Below, piece after piece: positions 20,034-29,339 of a stretch of DNA of 64,000 bases. The stretch comes from Tissierella sp. MB52-C2 (GTDB taxonomy: Bacteria; Bacillota; Clostridia; Tissierellales; Tissierellaceae). Below the pieces are notes generated by a model, which had not been told where the DNA came from, did not search any database, and was given only the letters and a program-made list of their open reading frames with translations. The stretch covers positions 2,210,643 to 2,274,642 of the forward strand of contig NZ_CP133261.1 in NCBI RefSeq assembly GCF_030931715.1, given 5' to 3'. A program made the position numbers and the translations under genes. The number at the start of each line of letters is the position of its first letter. Position 1 is the stretch's first letter.

Positions 20034-20558
20034 TTATTTTGCAACTTTAACCATGGACGGTCTAATGACTTTATCCTTTAACATATACCCACTTTGCAAT
20101 ACTTCAGATATTTTTCCTTCATCATACTCTGTATTTTCTTCCATAAATACTGCATGATGAAAGTTAGGATCAAAATCTTCTCCTAAGCATTTCATTTCTT
20201 CTACACCATTGTCCTTAAAGGTTTTCATCAGTTGTTGATATATCATTTCTATACCTTTATAAAAACCATTTTCTTTATCTTCTTCTGATTCCATTGCCCT
20301 CTGGAAATTATCTATTATAGGCAATAAGCTACTTACAAATGACTCTAGAGCATAGGCTATTGTGCTTTCTTTATCCTTTTCAGCTCTTTTTCTAAAATTA
20401 ACAAAATCAGCTTGAAGTCTTAATAATTTATTATTTAATTCTTCTATTTCTTTTTCCTTTGATTGTAAAGTTTCATCTAATTCTTCATTAGACTCATTAG
20501 AAATAGCTTCTTCTGTTAAATCATCTTCCTCTTTAGTTTTTTCATTTTCTTTTTTCAT
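20034..20558 (-). CDS. grpE: Nucleotide exchange factor GrpE
   Basis: This 174-residue GrpE has an acidic N-terminus, a long coiled coil (KEKEIEELNNKLLRLQADF), then the conserved VNFRKRAEKDKE segment and beta domain ending MLKDKVIRPSMVKVAK. It exchanges ADP on DnaK. It is located between hrcA and dnaK, the standard order. Confidence 0.97.
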   Translation of the reverse strand: MKKENEKTKEEDDLTEEAISNESNEELDETLQSKEKEIEELNNKLLRLQADFVNFRKRAEKDKESTIAYALESFVSSLLPIIDNFQRAMESEEDKENGFYKGIEMIYQQLMKTFKDNGVEEMKCLGEDFDPNFHHAVFMEENTEYDEGKISEVLQSGYMLKDKVIRPSMVKVAK

Positions 20559-20582
20559 TCCATCACCTCTTAAATATTATAG

Positions 20583-21635
20583 TTACCTTGAGATATGTTT
20601 GCCCATAACCATATCTATAATTTCTGTAATATTTACAGAAAATAACTGCAATATATTTATTAAATTCAAATAATCCATCCTTGTAGGGCCTATAATTCCT
20701 ATTTTCCCTAGGGTTTTATCTCCTAGTTTATAAGTTGTTGTAATTAAACTACAATCCTTTATAGAATCATAAATATTTTCATTTCCAATTATTATTTCTA
20801 TATCCTGGGATACAGGGTTATTTAACAAAAGATCTAAAACTAAATCCTTATCTTCTATAAAGGATATAAATGATTTAGCTTTTTCTAAATCCTTATATTC
20901 TGGAAAATTTAATATCTTAGTTATGCCATCTGAATATAAATCTACATTGTCTATATCCTCCATAGATTGGTTTATAATAGGTATAATTTTATCTATAGTG
21001 GCCTTATATTCATATATTTCCCTCATTATGCCATCAGATAATTCTTCACCAATTTCATCTATGGATAACCCCTTTAATCTATGGTTTAGATAATTAGATA
21101 TGGTATTAACTTGTTCTTCTGGTATTGCTTTGTTTAATCTAAAAATAGAATTTTTAACTGCCCCAGTATCACTTATTAAAACCATCAACAATTGCATCTC
21201 ATCAATTGGTATTAGCTGAATATGTTTTATTTTAGCTCCATTCAGACTAGGAGATATGGCAAGAGCTGTATAGCTAGTTATGGCTGATAATACCTTAGCA
21301 GAATTTTGCAATAGTTGTTCTATTTCCCTTGATTCACTAATTAATATTTTTTTTATCTGGTTTTTCTTTCCTAAATCTATATTGTACTTTTTATTTTTTA
21401 AGATTTCATCTACATATAATCTATAAGCTTTATCAGATGGAACTCTTCCTGATGAAGAATAAGGTTTATTTAAATATCCTAATTCTTCTAAGTCAGACAT
21501 TTCATTTCTTATGGTGGCAGAACTTACTCCTAAATCATATTGTTTAGTTATTGTCCTTGATCCTATAGGTTCTGCACTCAATATATAAGAGTTGATAATG
21601 GCATAAAGAATTCTAAGCTTTCTATTATCTAGCAT
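20583..21635 (-). CDS. hrcA: Heat-inducible transcription repressor HrcA
   Basis: This 350-residue repressor has an N-terminal winged HTH (SSATIRNEMSDLEELGYL). The conserved SSSGRVPSDKAYRLYVD follows, and a dimerisation domain comes after it. HrcA binds CIRCE and represses this operon. A perfect CIRCE element lies 39 bases upstream of the start, so the operon is autoregulated. Confidence 0.98.
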   Translation of the reverse strand: MLDNRKLRILYAIINSYILSAEPIGSRTITKQYDLGVSSATIRNEMSDLEELGYLNKPYSSSGRVPSDKAYRLYVDEILKNKKYNIDLGKKNQIKKILISESREIEQLLQNSAKVLSAITSYTALAISPSLNGAKIKHIQLIPIDEMQLLMVLISDTGAVKNSIFRLNKAIPEEQVNTISNYLNHRLKGLSIDEIGEELSDGIMREIYEYKATIDKIIPIINQSMEDIDNVDLYSDGITKILNFPEYKDLEKAKSFISFIEDKDLVLDLLLNNPVSQDIEIIIGNENIYDSIKDCSLITTTYKLGDKTLGKIGIIGPTRMDYLNLINILQLFSVNITEIIDMVMGKHISR

Positions 21636-21673
21636 ACTTTATCACCTCAGTATTTTAAATACTAGATCGTTTA

Positions 21674-21700
21674 TTAGCACTCTATCTTATTGAGTGCTAA
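21674..21700. promoter_or_regulatory. CIRCE operator
   Basis: TTAGCACTC, a 9-base spacer, then GAGTGCTAA form the exact CIRCE consensus inverted repeat. It lies just downstream of the predicted promoter and upstream of hrcA, the expected position for HrcA repression of hrcA-grpE-dnaK-dnaJ. Confidence 0.98.
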
Positions 21701-21713
21701 TGCTTACGATTTA

Positions 21714-21742
21714 AAGTTACCACTACTAATAAATTTTGTCAA
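21714..21742 (-). promoter_or_regulatory. Promoter of the hrcA-grpE-dnaK-dnaJ operon
   Basis: The minus strand has TTGACA (21742-21737), a 17-base spacer and TAACTT (21719-21714). The start point would fall next to the CIRCE element. Confidence 0.75.
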
Positions 21743-21765
21743 TAGTTTTTGATAAAAATATTTAA

Positions 21766-22902
21766 TTATTTTAAAAAATCTATTTCTACTAAGTTAGATA
21801 AATCTAAGCCTTTCTTTGTTAATTTAATATAATCTTTTTCATTTACTATTAAATTATTATCTACATGCTTACTTATTATATCCCCATATAGATTTTCTAT
21901 TTTCCTTTTAAATCTTCTTTCAAATTCTAATTTATCAATTCCTTTTATCTTTCTTAATCCCAATATACAAAATTCCTCTATTTCTGTTTCCTGATCTATT
22001 ATTTCTTCTCCGTATATTGGGAGAACTTTCTCGTTTAGTTTTTTTATGTAATTATTTATATTAGATGTATTAAAAAATCTTTTACTTTCCATATAAGAAT
22101 GACTATTTAATCCTAATCCTAGATACGAATTTACATCCCAATACACTAGATTATGTTTGCATTCATAACCTGGCAAACAATAATTGGAAATTTCATAATG
22201 ATTATATCCATGATTTATAAGATATTCAGTAATCTTATGATACATTTCCCTTTCTGTATCTTCATCAGGCAGCGTTAATTTTCCTTCATTATATAAATCA
22301 TAAAGTTTTGTATTTTCTTCTAATATAAGTCCATAATATGATATATGTTTCACTCCAACTTGAACTACCTTATATAAAGAATCTATTACATTTTCAATAG
22401 TTTGGTTTGGAAGACCAAATATTAAATCTACATTAATATTTTCTATACCTACTTCTTCTAATAATTTATAACTTTTATAAAAATCTTCTGCCTTATGAAT
22501 TCTCCCTATGGACTTTAATAAATTATTATCTAAAGTTTGTACTCCCATGCTGACTCTATTTATTCCACTTTCTTTATAAAGTCTTACTTTTTCTTTACTT
22601 AATGTTCCTGGATTTACTTCTATGGTGGTTTCCATTAGACCAGTAGTATTAAAATTTTTATATATAAACTTGAGTATTTCATAAATATATTTTCCGTCTA
22701 TAGATGATGGAGTTCCGCCTCCTATAAATATGGTTTTTATAGTATAATTTTTTAGTTTTTCTCTATATAGTTCTAGCTCAATTAGGACACTATTTATATA
22801 ATCATGGATTTTATCATTTTCATAAGCAAAGGATGTAAAATCACAGTAATAACATTTACTTATACAGAAGGGTATATGAATATATAAGGATATTTCTTTC
22901 AT
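21766..22902 (-). CDS. hemW: HemW-like radical SAM protein (coproporphyrinogen III oxidase-like)
   Basis: This 378-residue protein has the HemW-type radical SAM motif HIPFCISKCYYCDF near the N-terminus and the GGGTPSS segment. The CxxxCxxC pattern followed by a Cys-rich HemW context separates it from true HemN. HemW is thought to be a heme chaperone rather than an oxidase. It lies between lepA and hrcA, as in Bacillus. Confidence 0.92.
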   Translation of the reverse strand: MKEISLYIHIPFCISKCYYCDFTSFAYENDKIHDYINSVLIELELYREKLKNYTIKTIFIGGGTPSSIDGKYIYEILKFIYKNFNTTGLMETTIEVNPGTLSKEKVRLYKESGINRVSMGVQTLDNNLLKSIGRIHKAEDFYKSYKLLEEVGIENINVDLIFGLPNQTIENVIDSLYKVVQVGVKHISYYGLILEENTKLYDLYNEGKLTLPDEDTEREMYHKITEYLINHGYNHYEISNYCLPGYECKHNLVYWDVNSYLGLGLNSHSYMESKRFFNTSNINNYIKKLNEKVLPIYGEEIIDQETEIEEFCILGLRKIKGIDKLEFERRFKRKIENLYGDIISKHVDNNLIVNEKDYIKLTKKGLDLSNLVEIDFLK

Positions 22903-22925
22903 TTTTTCCTCCTAAAATTAATTTA

Positions 22926-22945
22926 GGAACGGCTAAAACCGTTCC
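22926..22945 (-). terminator. Hairpin after lepA, possible terminator
   Basis: GGAACGG, a 6-base loop and CCGTTCC form a stable stem directly after the lepA stop codon. The following minus-strand sequence is TAAATTAATTTT, a weak T tract. It may partly separate lepA from hemW. Confidence 0.6.
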
Positions 22946-22950
22946 ATAGA

Positions 22951-24762
22951 TTATTTTTCATCATATTTTAGAACAGTTAAAAATGCTTCCTGTGGAACTT
23001 CAACTGAACCAATTTGTCTCATACGTTTCTTACCTTCTTTTTGCTTCTCAAGTAGTTTCTTCTTCCTTGATATATCTCCACCATAACATTTAGCAAGTAC
23101 GTCTTTTCTAAGGGCTCTTATGGTTTCTCTAGCTATTATTTTAGATCCTATTGTTGCTTGAATAGGTACTGCAAACTGATGTCTTGGTATAACATCTACT
23201 AATCGTTCTGCTATATTTCTTCCTCTTTCATATGCCTTTTCTTCGTGAACTATTAAAGAAAATGCATCCACTAATTCTCCATTAATAAGAATATCCATTT
23301 TTACAAGCTCAGATTGTTGGTATCCCTTCAGATCATAATCTAGAGACGCATATCCTCTAGTCTTTGATTTAAGAGCATCAAAGAAATCATAGATTACCTC
23401 ATTTAAAGGTAGTTCATAATGAAGTACAACTCTTTTTTCCTCTAGATATTCCATGTTTAAAAAAGTTCCTCTTTTATTTTGACAAAGTTCCATTATTGCA
23501 CCTACATAATCTGTAGGAGTCATTATATTAGCAGTTACTATAGGCTCTTCCATATATTCTATTTCTGTTAATGGTGGAAGATTAGATGGATTTTGTATTT
23601 CTAACACTTCTCCTGTTGTTTTAGTTATTTTATATATAACAGAAGGAGCTGTAGTTATTATATTTAAGTCAAACTCTCTTTCTAATCTTTCTTGAATTAT
23701 CTCCATGTGTAAAAGTCCTAAAAATCCACATCTAAATCCAAATCCTAATGCAACTGATGTTTCAGACTCAAAATCTAAAGATGCATCATTTACCTGTAGC
23801 TTTTCAAGAGCTTCTCTAACTGTGTTAAAGTCTTCTCCTTCTGCAGGGTAGATTCCGCAATATACCATAGGTATAACCTTTTTATATCCTGGTAATGGTT
23901 CTTCAGTTGGATTTTCTGCATCAGTTATAGTATCACCAACTCTAGCATCCTTTACATTTTTTATACTTGCTGTTACGAAACCTACATCTCCAGGTTCTAA
24001 TTTATCTAAAGTTATATGTCTCGATGTATTTACACCTACTTCTACTACTTCGTAGGATTTTCCTGTTGACATCATCTTTATTTCCATGCCAGGCTTCATA
24101 GTACCTTCATATACCCTTATATAACAAATAACACCTTTATAGCTATCGTAATAGGAGTCAAATATTAATGCTTTCAATGGTGCGTTGGGATCTCCCTTTG
24201 GTGAAGGTACATATTTTACTATATTTTCTAATACATCTTCAATATTTAATCCTTCTTTAGCCGATATAAGTGGTGCCTCTTCACAATCTATTCCTATAAT
24301 ATCTTCCACTTCTTTTTTTACTTCATCTGGCCTTGCACTTGGCAAGTCTATTTTATTTACAACTGGTAGTATCTCTAGGTCCTGATCTAAGGCTAAATAC
24401 ACATTTGCTAAGGTTTGGGCTTCTATTCCCTGAGTAGCATCAATTACTAGTATGGCCCCTTCACAAGCTGCTAAAGACCTTGAGACTTCATAGGTAAAGT
24501 CCACATGGCCAGGGGTATCTATTAAGTTTAATATATATTCTTCTCCATCTTTAGCATTATAAACTAATCTTACAGCTTTTAACTTTATGGTTATACCTCT
24601 TTCCCTTTCTAGATCCATATTGTCTAGAACTTGGTTTTGCATTTCCCTTGAAGTCAGCATTCCCGTTTTTTCTATTAATCTATCTGCCAAAGTAGATTTT
24701 CCATGGTCTATATGGGCAATAATCGAAAAGTTTCTTATATTTTGTTGTTTCTTTTTTTTCAT
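22951..24762 (-). CDS. lepA: Elongation factor 4 (LepA)
   Basis: This roughly 603-residue translational GTPase has the P-loop [18 protein letters not shown] and NKIDLPSA, then EF-G-like domains and the LepA-specific C-terminal domain. It back-translocates stalled ribosomes or aids initiation. The start is the ATG at 24762 behind AAGGAGGAAAA; an in-frame start 13 codons upstream has no good ribosome binding site. Confidence 0.97.
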   Translation of the reverse strand: MKKKKQQNIRNFSIIAHIDHGKSTLADRLIEKTGMLTSREMQNQVLDNMDLERERGITIKLKAVRLVYNAKDGEEYILNLIDTPGHVDFTYEVSRSLAACEGAILVIDATQGIEAQTLANVYLALDQDLEILPVVNKIDLPSARPDEVKKEVEDIIGIDCEEAPLISAKEGLNIEDVLENIVKYVPSPKGDPNAPLKALIFDSYYDSYKGVICYIRVYEGTMKPGMEIKMMSTGKSYEVVEVGVNTSRHITLDKLEPGDVGFVTASIKNVKDARVGDTITDAENPTEEPLPGYKKVIPMVYCGIYPAEGEDFNTVREALEKLQVNDASLDFESETSVALGFGFRCGFLGLLHMEIIQERLEREFDLNIITTAPSVIYKITKTTGEVLEIQNPSNLPPLTEIEYMEEPIVTANIMTPTDYVGAIMELCQNKRGTFLNMEYLEEKRVVLHYELPLNEVIYDFFDALKSKTRGYASLDYDLKGYQQSELVKMDILINGELVDAFSLIVHEEKAYERGRNIAERLVDVIPRHQFAVPIQATIGSKIIARETIRALRKDVLAKCYGGDISRKKKLLEKQKEGKKRMRQIGSVEVPQEAFLTVLKYDEK

Positions 24763-24830
24763 ATTTTTCCTCCTTATGAAGTTCAAGATAACTCTAAACA
24801 ATTATAGCAAATATTCCCTAGTATGTAAAA

Positions 24831-25100
24831 CTAAAAGACCAGAAACTGGTCTTTTAGTAAATTTAATAAATACTTAAAATCGATTATATAGGATTTCCCA
24901 AAAAAATCTAAAGTTTTTGTTTCCATAGAAAACCTTAAGATATTAGGATTTTCTAAACAATTAAGCTCGATAATATTTTGGTTTACTATTCTTATTCCTA
25001 ATATTAAAAGTATAAGTAAAATAAATATATAAAACTTTTTTACTTTTTGCATACGCCTTTCTTTTTTATACCTTTTATTTCTTTCTAATCTGGTTTCCAT
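24831..25100 (-). CDS. Hypothetical small membrane protein
   Basis: I do not recognise this 89-residue protein. It has a very basic N-terminus (RNKRYKKERRMQKVKKF) followed by one transmembrane segment (about residues 24-40, FYIFILLILLILGIRIV) and a short extracytoplasmic tail. It lies between spoIIP/lepB and lepA, where Bacillus has yqxA, but I see no clear homology. The ribosome binding site (GGGTGA) is modest. It ends in a terminator. Confidence 0.65.
   Translation of the reverse strand: METRLERNKRYKKERRMQKVKKFYIFILLILLILGIRIVNQNIIELNCLENPNILRFSMETKTLDFFGKSYIIDFKYLLNLLKDQFLVF
24832..24858 (-). terminator. Intrinsic terminator upstream of lepA
   Basis: The minus strand reads AAAAGACCAG, a short loop, CTGGTCTTTT and then AGTTTTAC. 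The stem contains the stop codon of the 24831-25100 gene and ends the lepB-side transcript before lepA. Confidence 0.82.
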
Positions 25101-25153
25101 ATTATCACCCAGATTATAGTATCCATTTTTTGTATATATTATACTACAGTACC

Positions 25154-25702
25154 TTATTTTATTTTTCCAAATCTAGTATCGATAGGAAAATATCTAAATC
25201 CTGTAATTCCTTTTATACTTTTAGTAGATATGCATCCAAAGTAACGACTATCCTTAGATGCTCCCTCATCTCTATTGTCCCCCAATACAAATACTGATCC
25301 CTCTGGAACTTCCCAAATATTCTTATCATCATATACGTGGGTATATGCATCACTGCTTATATAGCTTTCTTCCAACATATCCCCATTTACATATACCTCA
25401 CCATCTTTTATCTCCACTACATCTCCTGCTACCCCTATTACTCTTTTAATATAATCCTTATCTGGTGCATCTGGAGCTTTTAACACGATTACATCGCCTC
25501 TTGATGGGCCATGAAAATATAAAGAAACTTTATTAGCAAACAGTCTGTCCTTTTCATGTAATGTAGGGTACATAGAATTACCTAATACATAAGTAGTGTT
25601 AAAAATAAATGTCTTAATTAATATAGCAATAACAACAGCAGTCGCAATACTTTTTATCCATTCTATAGTTTCGTTCTTCACTTTTTTATTATTTTCTTCC
25701 AT
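25154..25702 (-). CDS. lepB: Signal peptidase I
   Basis: This 182-residue membrane serine protease has an N-terminal transmembrane anchor (about residues 15-35). The catalytic Ser lies in GNSMYPTL, the catalytic Lys in DYIKRVIG, and the conserved box is VLGDNRDEGASKDSR. It removes signal peptides on the outer face of the membrane. The context between spoIIP and lepA is unusual but the gene is complete. Confidence 0.96.
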   Translation of the reverse strand: MEENNKKVKNETIEWIKSIATAVVIAILIKTFIFNTTYVLGNSMYPTLHEKDRLFANKVSLYFHGPSRGDVIVLKAPDAPDKDYIKRVIGVAGDVVEIKDGEVYVNGDMLEESYISSDAYTHVYDDKNIWEVPEGSVFVLGDNRDEGASKDSRYFGCISTKSIKGITGFRYFPIDTRFGKIK

Positions 25703-25763
25703 TTGTATACCTCCTGATTTCCAATAAAATATATTATATCAGATTTTGAAAATTTAGGAAAGT

Positions 25764-26828
25764 CTATTCTTCCACTATGCTATTTAAAACTACAGATAGA
25801 ATATCTCCTATTAATTTAGCACCTTCATTAGCTTCTTCTAGAGTATTAATATTATATCCTACCTCTATTAAGGCAGAGTAATCTGATAGATATTGGTTAT
25901 ATTTACCATATTTCTTTATTATTATACCTTTACATAAACCTGGATATAAATTATCAGATACAGCCTTAACATATTTAGCAAAACTAAGAACTTGTTCTTT
26001 ATTTTGAGAATCTGGTCCTACAACTAAGGAAAAAGTAGCCACAGATTTTCCATCTATTTCAATTTTAGACTTCTGTCTTATGCTTTCTATATTGGCAACT
26101 TTATCTACATCTATGCCATCTCTGTGTACATCTAATAATATTTTCAAATTATCAGATTCCGCTTTTTTACTTTCAATAGTCTTTAAACTTCTAGAATAAG
26201 ATTGATTATACGATGGAAGATCATGGGATGTTTCTACATGATCTACTTTATGGCCATTAGCTTCTAAAACAGTAGATATTATACTCCCTATTCCCACTAT
26301 ATTATTCTTTTTATCTGTACTACGGTAATTACCAGCTTTAGCTATACTATAACTTTCAGTAGCATGGGTATGGTACATTAAAATATATGGTTTTTCCTTA
26401 TTAACTTTAACTTTATTTAACATCAAAGGAGCTGGAATGTTTTCTACCATATGTGATCCTGAAGAATCCTTAACTACTATTAATGATTCATATTCATCTA
26501 AATTTTCTATAATAGTATCTGCTTCAGTATTATGTTCTTCATTTATATTTTCTATTTCTTCAAATTCAGAAGGCGTATTACCCGTGGCCAAGGAATCTCC
26601 ATCTTTATTTAATATCTTTGCTATGGGAAATAAGGAGTCTATAGCTTTTTTTATTGGATCAAAGGATATATCGGATATATTCGCTATATTAGGTATCTTT
26701 AATTGCCCTTGATTTACATTATCAGGTTTCTTAGATGAATATATATTAATGATTATAGCACCAATATTTAGAGCTATTAAACATGTCAATGCCAAGATAA
26801 TATAATCTAACTTATTTGTTTTTCTCAT
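25764..26828 (-). CDS. spoIIP: Stage II sporulation protein P (SpoIIP)
   Basis: This 354-residue membrane-anchored cell wall hydrolase is required for engulfment. An N-terminal transmembrane segment (about residues 8-28) is followed by a variable acidic region, then the SpoIIP domain with the motifs LMYHTHATESY and LDVHRDGID. It works with SpoIID and SpoIIM. It is next to gpr as in Bacillus, and AGGGAGTG precedes the ATG. Confidence 0.95.
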   Translation of the reverse strand: MRKTNKLDYIILALTCLIALNIGAIIINIYSSKKPDNVNQGQLKIPNIANISDISFDPIKKAIDSLFPIAKILNKDGDSLATGNTPSEFEEIENINEEHNTEADTIIENLDEYESLIVVKDSSGSHMVENIPAPLMLNKVKVNKEKPYILMYHTHATESYSIAKAGNYRSTDKKNNIVGIGSIISTVLEANGHKVDHVETSHDLPSYNQSYSRSLKTIESKKAESDNLKILLDVHRDGIDVDKVANIESIRQKSKIEIDGKSVATFSLVVGPDSQNKEQVLSFAKYVKAVSDNLYPGLCKGIIIKKYGKYNQYLSDYSALIEVGYNINTLEEANEGAKLIGDILSVVLNSIVEE

Positions 26829-26900
26829 ATCAACACTCCCTAATATACTTTCAATACAAGCATTATATTCTTAAAGGGAGTCAAATATTCTAAATCTTAT

Positions 26901-27875
26901 TTATCTAATATATCTGTTTACATCCTTTAAGTCTATACCTGGGTGTAATGCCATGTTTAATCCATTGGCAACTATTATAGATAAATCATCGATTACAGAA
27001 TCAATATCTGTAGGAGTTACTATAACATTTTTCATATAAGGATTTAGTACTTCTTGAATTAAAGAATATTTTTCGTCAGATGATATTTTAGACAATAAGT
27101 CATAAAACTCTGAACCTACTTGAGCTTCTTTCTTTAAAGACTCTATTATTAAGTCTAAAGTATCATTTACAATAGTAGCTGCATCTACTACTGTTGGTAT
27201 TCCTATGGCAATAACTGGTACCCCTAAAGTCTTTTCATTCAGCTCCATTCTATTATTTCCAACTCCTGCTCCTGGATTTATACCTGTGTCAGAAAGTTGT
27301 ATTGTAGTAGAAACCCTATCCATCTTTCTTGATGCCAGTGCATCTATGGCTACTATTACATCTGGTCTTACTTTTTCCACTACTCCTTTTATTATCTCTC
27401 CTGTTTCTATTCCTGTTATACCCATTACTCCAGGAGACAAAGCCGCTACATTAGCCACAGTTTCATCTATTTCCTTATTATAATTAACAAAAAATTGTCT
27501 AGTAACTAAAACTCTTTCTACTACTTTTGGTCCCAAGGCATCAGGAGTAATATTCCAATTCCCTAATCCCACAATTAATATTTTAGTATCTTCTTTAGTT
27601 TTTGCTATTTTTTTTATTTCCTTTGCTAGTGCCTGTGAAATCTCATCCTTTAAATCTTCATCTGTTTTGTTTAGCTTTGGAACATCTATTGTTATATAAG
27701 TCCCTATGGGTTTTTTTATATTTAAACTACCCTCTTTGTTTAAAACCTTTATTCTTGTCACTGTATAGGAATTATTTTCTTCCTTCTCTATGTCAATTCC
27801 TTCAGAATGACTTTTATCTCCTTGTTTATACAACTCCCTATTTTCCACTGCTAAATCAGTTCTAATCTGAAACAA
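26901..27875 (-). CDS. gpr: Germination protease GPR
   Basis: This 324-residue aspartic-like protease degrades small acid-soluble spore proteins during germination. The N-terminus (FQIRTDLAVENRELY) resembles the zymogen propeptide, and ILIVGLGNWNITPDALGPKV is the family signature. The start is a TTG behind AGGAGGAGAA. Forespore expression (SigG) is typical of the family; I do not see a confident SigG promoter here. Confidence 0.96.
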   Translation of the reverse strand: MFQIRTDLAVENRELYKQGDKSHSEGIDIEKEENNSYTVTRIKVLNKEGSLNIKKPIGTYITIDVPKLNKTDEDLKDEISQALAKEIKKIAKTKEDTKILIVGLGNWNITPDALGPKVVERVLVTRQFFVNYNKEIDETVANVAALSPGVMGITGIETGEIIKGVVEKVRPDVIVAIDALASRKMDRVSTTIQLSDTGINPGAGVGNNRMELNEKTLGVPVIAIGIPTVVDAATIVNDTLDLIIESLKKEAQVGSEFYDLLSKISSDEKYSLIQEVLNPYMKNVIVTPTDIDSVIDDLSIIVANGLNMALHPGIDLKDVNRYIR

Positions 27876-27947
27876 TTTTATTCTCCTCCTAATAACATTA
27901 TTTTTTATCTTATTTTATATTTTTGTCCATTATAATGTTAAATATCC

Positions 27948-27976
27948 TTGCAATTTATAGTTCTTCGTGATAAAAT
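27948..27976 (+). promoter_or_regulatory. Sigma-A-type promoter of rpsT
   Basis: TTGCAA (27948-27953), a 17-base spacer and TAAAAT (27971-27976) precede rpsT by about 30 bases, in the divergent gpr-rpsT gap. Confidence 0.7.
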
Positions 27977-28007
27977 ATTTTTTGTTAGATATGAGGAGGT
28001 GAAACTA

Positions 28008-28271
28008 TTGGCAAATATTAAATCTGCTAAAAAAAGAATTCTTATTACGGAAAAAAGAACAGCTATGAATAAAGCTAGAAAATCTGAAATTAAAACATAT
28101 ATTAAAAAATTTGATACAGCTATTGATAATGGTAATTTTGATGAAGCAAAAACATTGCTTAAGGCTATTGATAAAAAATTAAAGAAAGCTGTTCATAAGA
28201 ACGTAGTTCATTTGAATAGTGCATCTAGAAAAGTTAGTCGCTTAACGAAGAAATTAAATAGTGCAATGTAG
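28008..28271 (+). CDS. rpsT: 30S ribosomal protein bS20
   Basis: This 87-residue basic protein begins LANIKSAKKRI and shows the bS20 features KRTAMNKARKSEIKT and NSASRKVSRLTKKLN. The start is the TTG at 28008 behind GAGGAGGTGA; the longer in-frame reading upstream crosses the promoter and is not credible. It is transcribed against its neighbours, as in Bacillus, and is closed by a terminator. Confidence 0.97.
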   Translation: MANIKSAKKRILITEKRTAMNKARKSEIKTYIKKFDTAIDNGNFDEAKTLLKAIDKKLKKAVHKNVVHLNSASRKVSRLTKKLNSAM

Positions 28272-28273
28272 AT

Positions 28274-28301
28274 AAAACTTCGGGAAGCCGAAGTTTTTTT
28301 C
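28274..28301. terminator. Bidirectional terminator between rpsT and holA
   Basis: AACTTCGG GAAG CCGAAGTT is followed by TTTTTT on the plus strand and by TTTTATC on the minus strand. It serves both rpsT and the convergent holA transcript. Confidence 0.9.
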
Positions 28302-28307
28302 ATTGCA

Positions 28308-29339
28308 CTATATTCCATAGGATAAATTAACAATAAGCATTTCAAGGGCTAGCTTTTCATCGTGAGAACTAGTCTTTTGTTTTATATCTAATTCTAATAT
28401 ATAGTTTAGAGCTCTATTTAACTGTACTTCAGTAAAATTATTAGATTCTTTTCCTATTTTTTTTAGCTCAAAAGGTTTAATCCCTAGTTTGTCTCCAATT
28501 TCCCCATCGGTATATCCTTTTTCTTTATATAGTTTATATCCTAAAGTTAATCTCAATTGTCTAATAATCATAGATAAGATTTTTTGAACTGGTTCACCTG
28601 CTATATACATTTCATTGAAAATCTTTAAGGCTTCTTCACTATCTCTTTTATTTATACTTCCTAATAAATTGAATATATTTGTATCTAAAGTTTTAGTTAG
28701 TACCAAATCTATATCTTCTTTACTCACTTCATTATTAGATGTATAATCTACTACTTTTGTTAACTCATTTTCTAAATCATAAAGAGTCTTTATGCTATTA
28801 TAATCACTATAGCTTGATTGTCCTATAAAATAGCTTATATTTGAAGCAGATATTTTTTTGTTATTCTTTTTAAATTTATTCTCTACCCATGTATTTAATT
28901 CTCTGCCCTTTAAACTATTAAATTCAACTACACCGCCTAATTTGTTAATCGTCTTATATAATTTAGTAGTTTTCTTAAAGTTGTTAGACCTGTCCATTAT
29001 GATTAGACAAAGATAAGAATCCAAGTTTTCAACATATGAGCTTAGTGTCTTATCTAATTCGTTTAAATTACTTTCCATGATTTCGCTAATATCTTTTATA
29101 ACTACTAATTTCTTTTCTGACATGAATGGAAGAGTCTCGCAGGCATTTAATATATCATCAAAACTCTTTTCTTTTCCATCTATAATTATATAATTCAAAG
29201 CTTCAAAGGACTTATCAATATATTTATCTTTTAAAGCTTCCACAGCATCCTTCATAAGGTATTCTTCATTTCCACTAAGGAAATATACAGGAAGAATATT
29301 ATCTTTCTTTATACAGCTCATAAATTCATTATAATTCAT
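28308..29339 (-). CDS. holA: DNA polymerase III subunit delta
   Basis: This 343-residue clamp-loader subunit has the N-terminal segment PVYFLSGNEEYLMKDAVE, typical of HolA, and the C-terminal helical part (KIGKESNNFTEVQLNRALNYIL). It opens the beta sliding clamp. Its start overlaps the end of comEC by 11 bases, as in the classical comEC-holA arrangement. Confidence 0.95.
   Translation of the reverse strand: MNYNEFMSCIKKDNILPVYFLSGNEEYLMKDAVEALKDKYIDKSFEALNYIIIDGKEKSFDDILNACETLPFMSEKKLVVIKDISEIMESNLNELDKTLSSYVENLDSYLCLIIMDRSNNFKKTTKLYKTINKLGGVVEFNSLKGRELNTWVENKFKKNNKKISASNISYFIGQSSYSDYNSIKTLYDLENELTKVVDYTSNNEVSKEDIDLVLTKTLDTNIFNLLGSINKRDSEEALKIFNEMYIAGEPVQKILSMIIRQLRLTLGYKLYKEKGYTDGEIGDKLGIKPFELKKIGKESNNFTEVQLNRALNYILELDIKQKTSSHDEKLALEMLIVNLSYGI

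Noticed and set aside
27948-28007. N-terminal extension of bS20
   Set aside because: The extension covers the rpsT promoter; the TTG at 28008 matches the family start and has GAGGAGGTGA.
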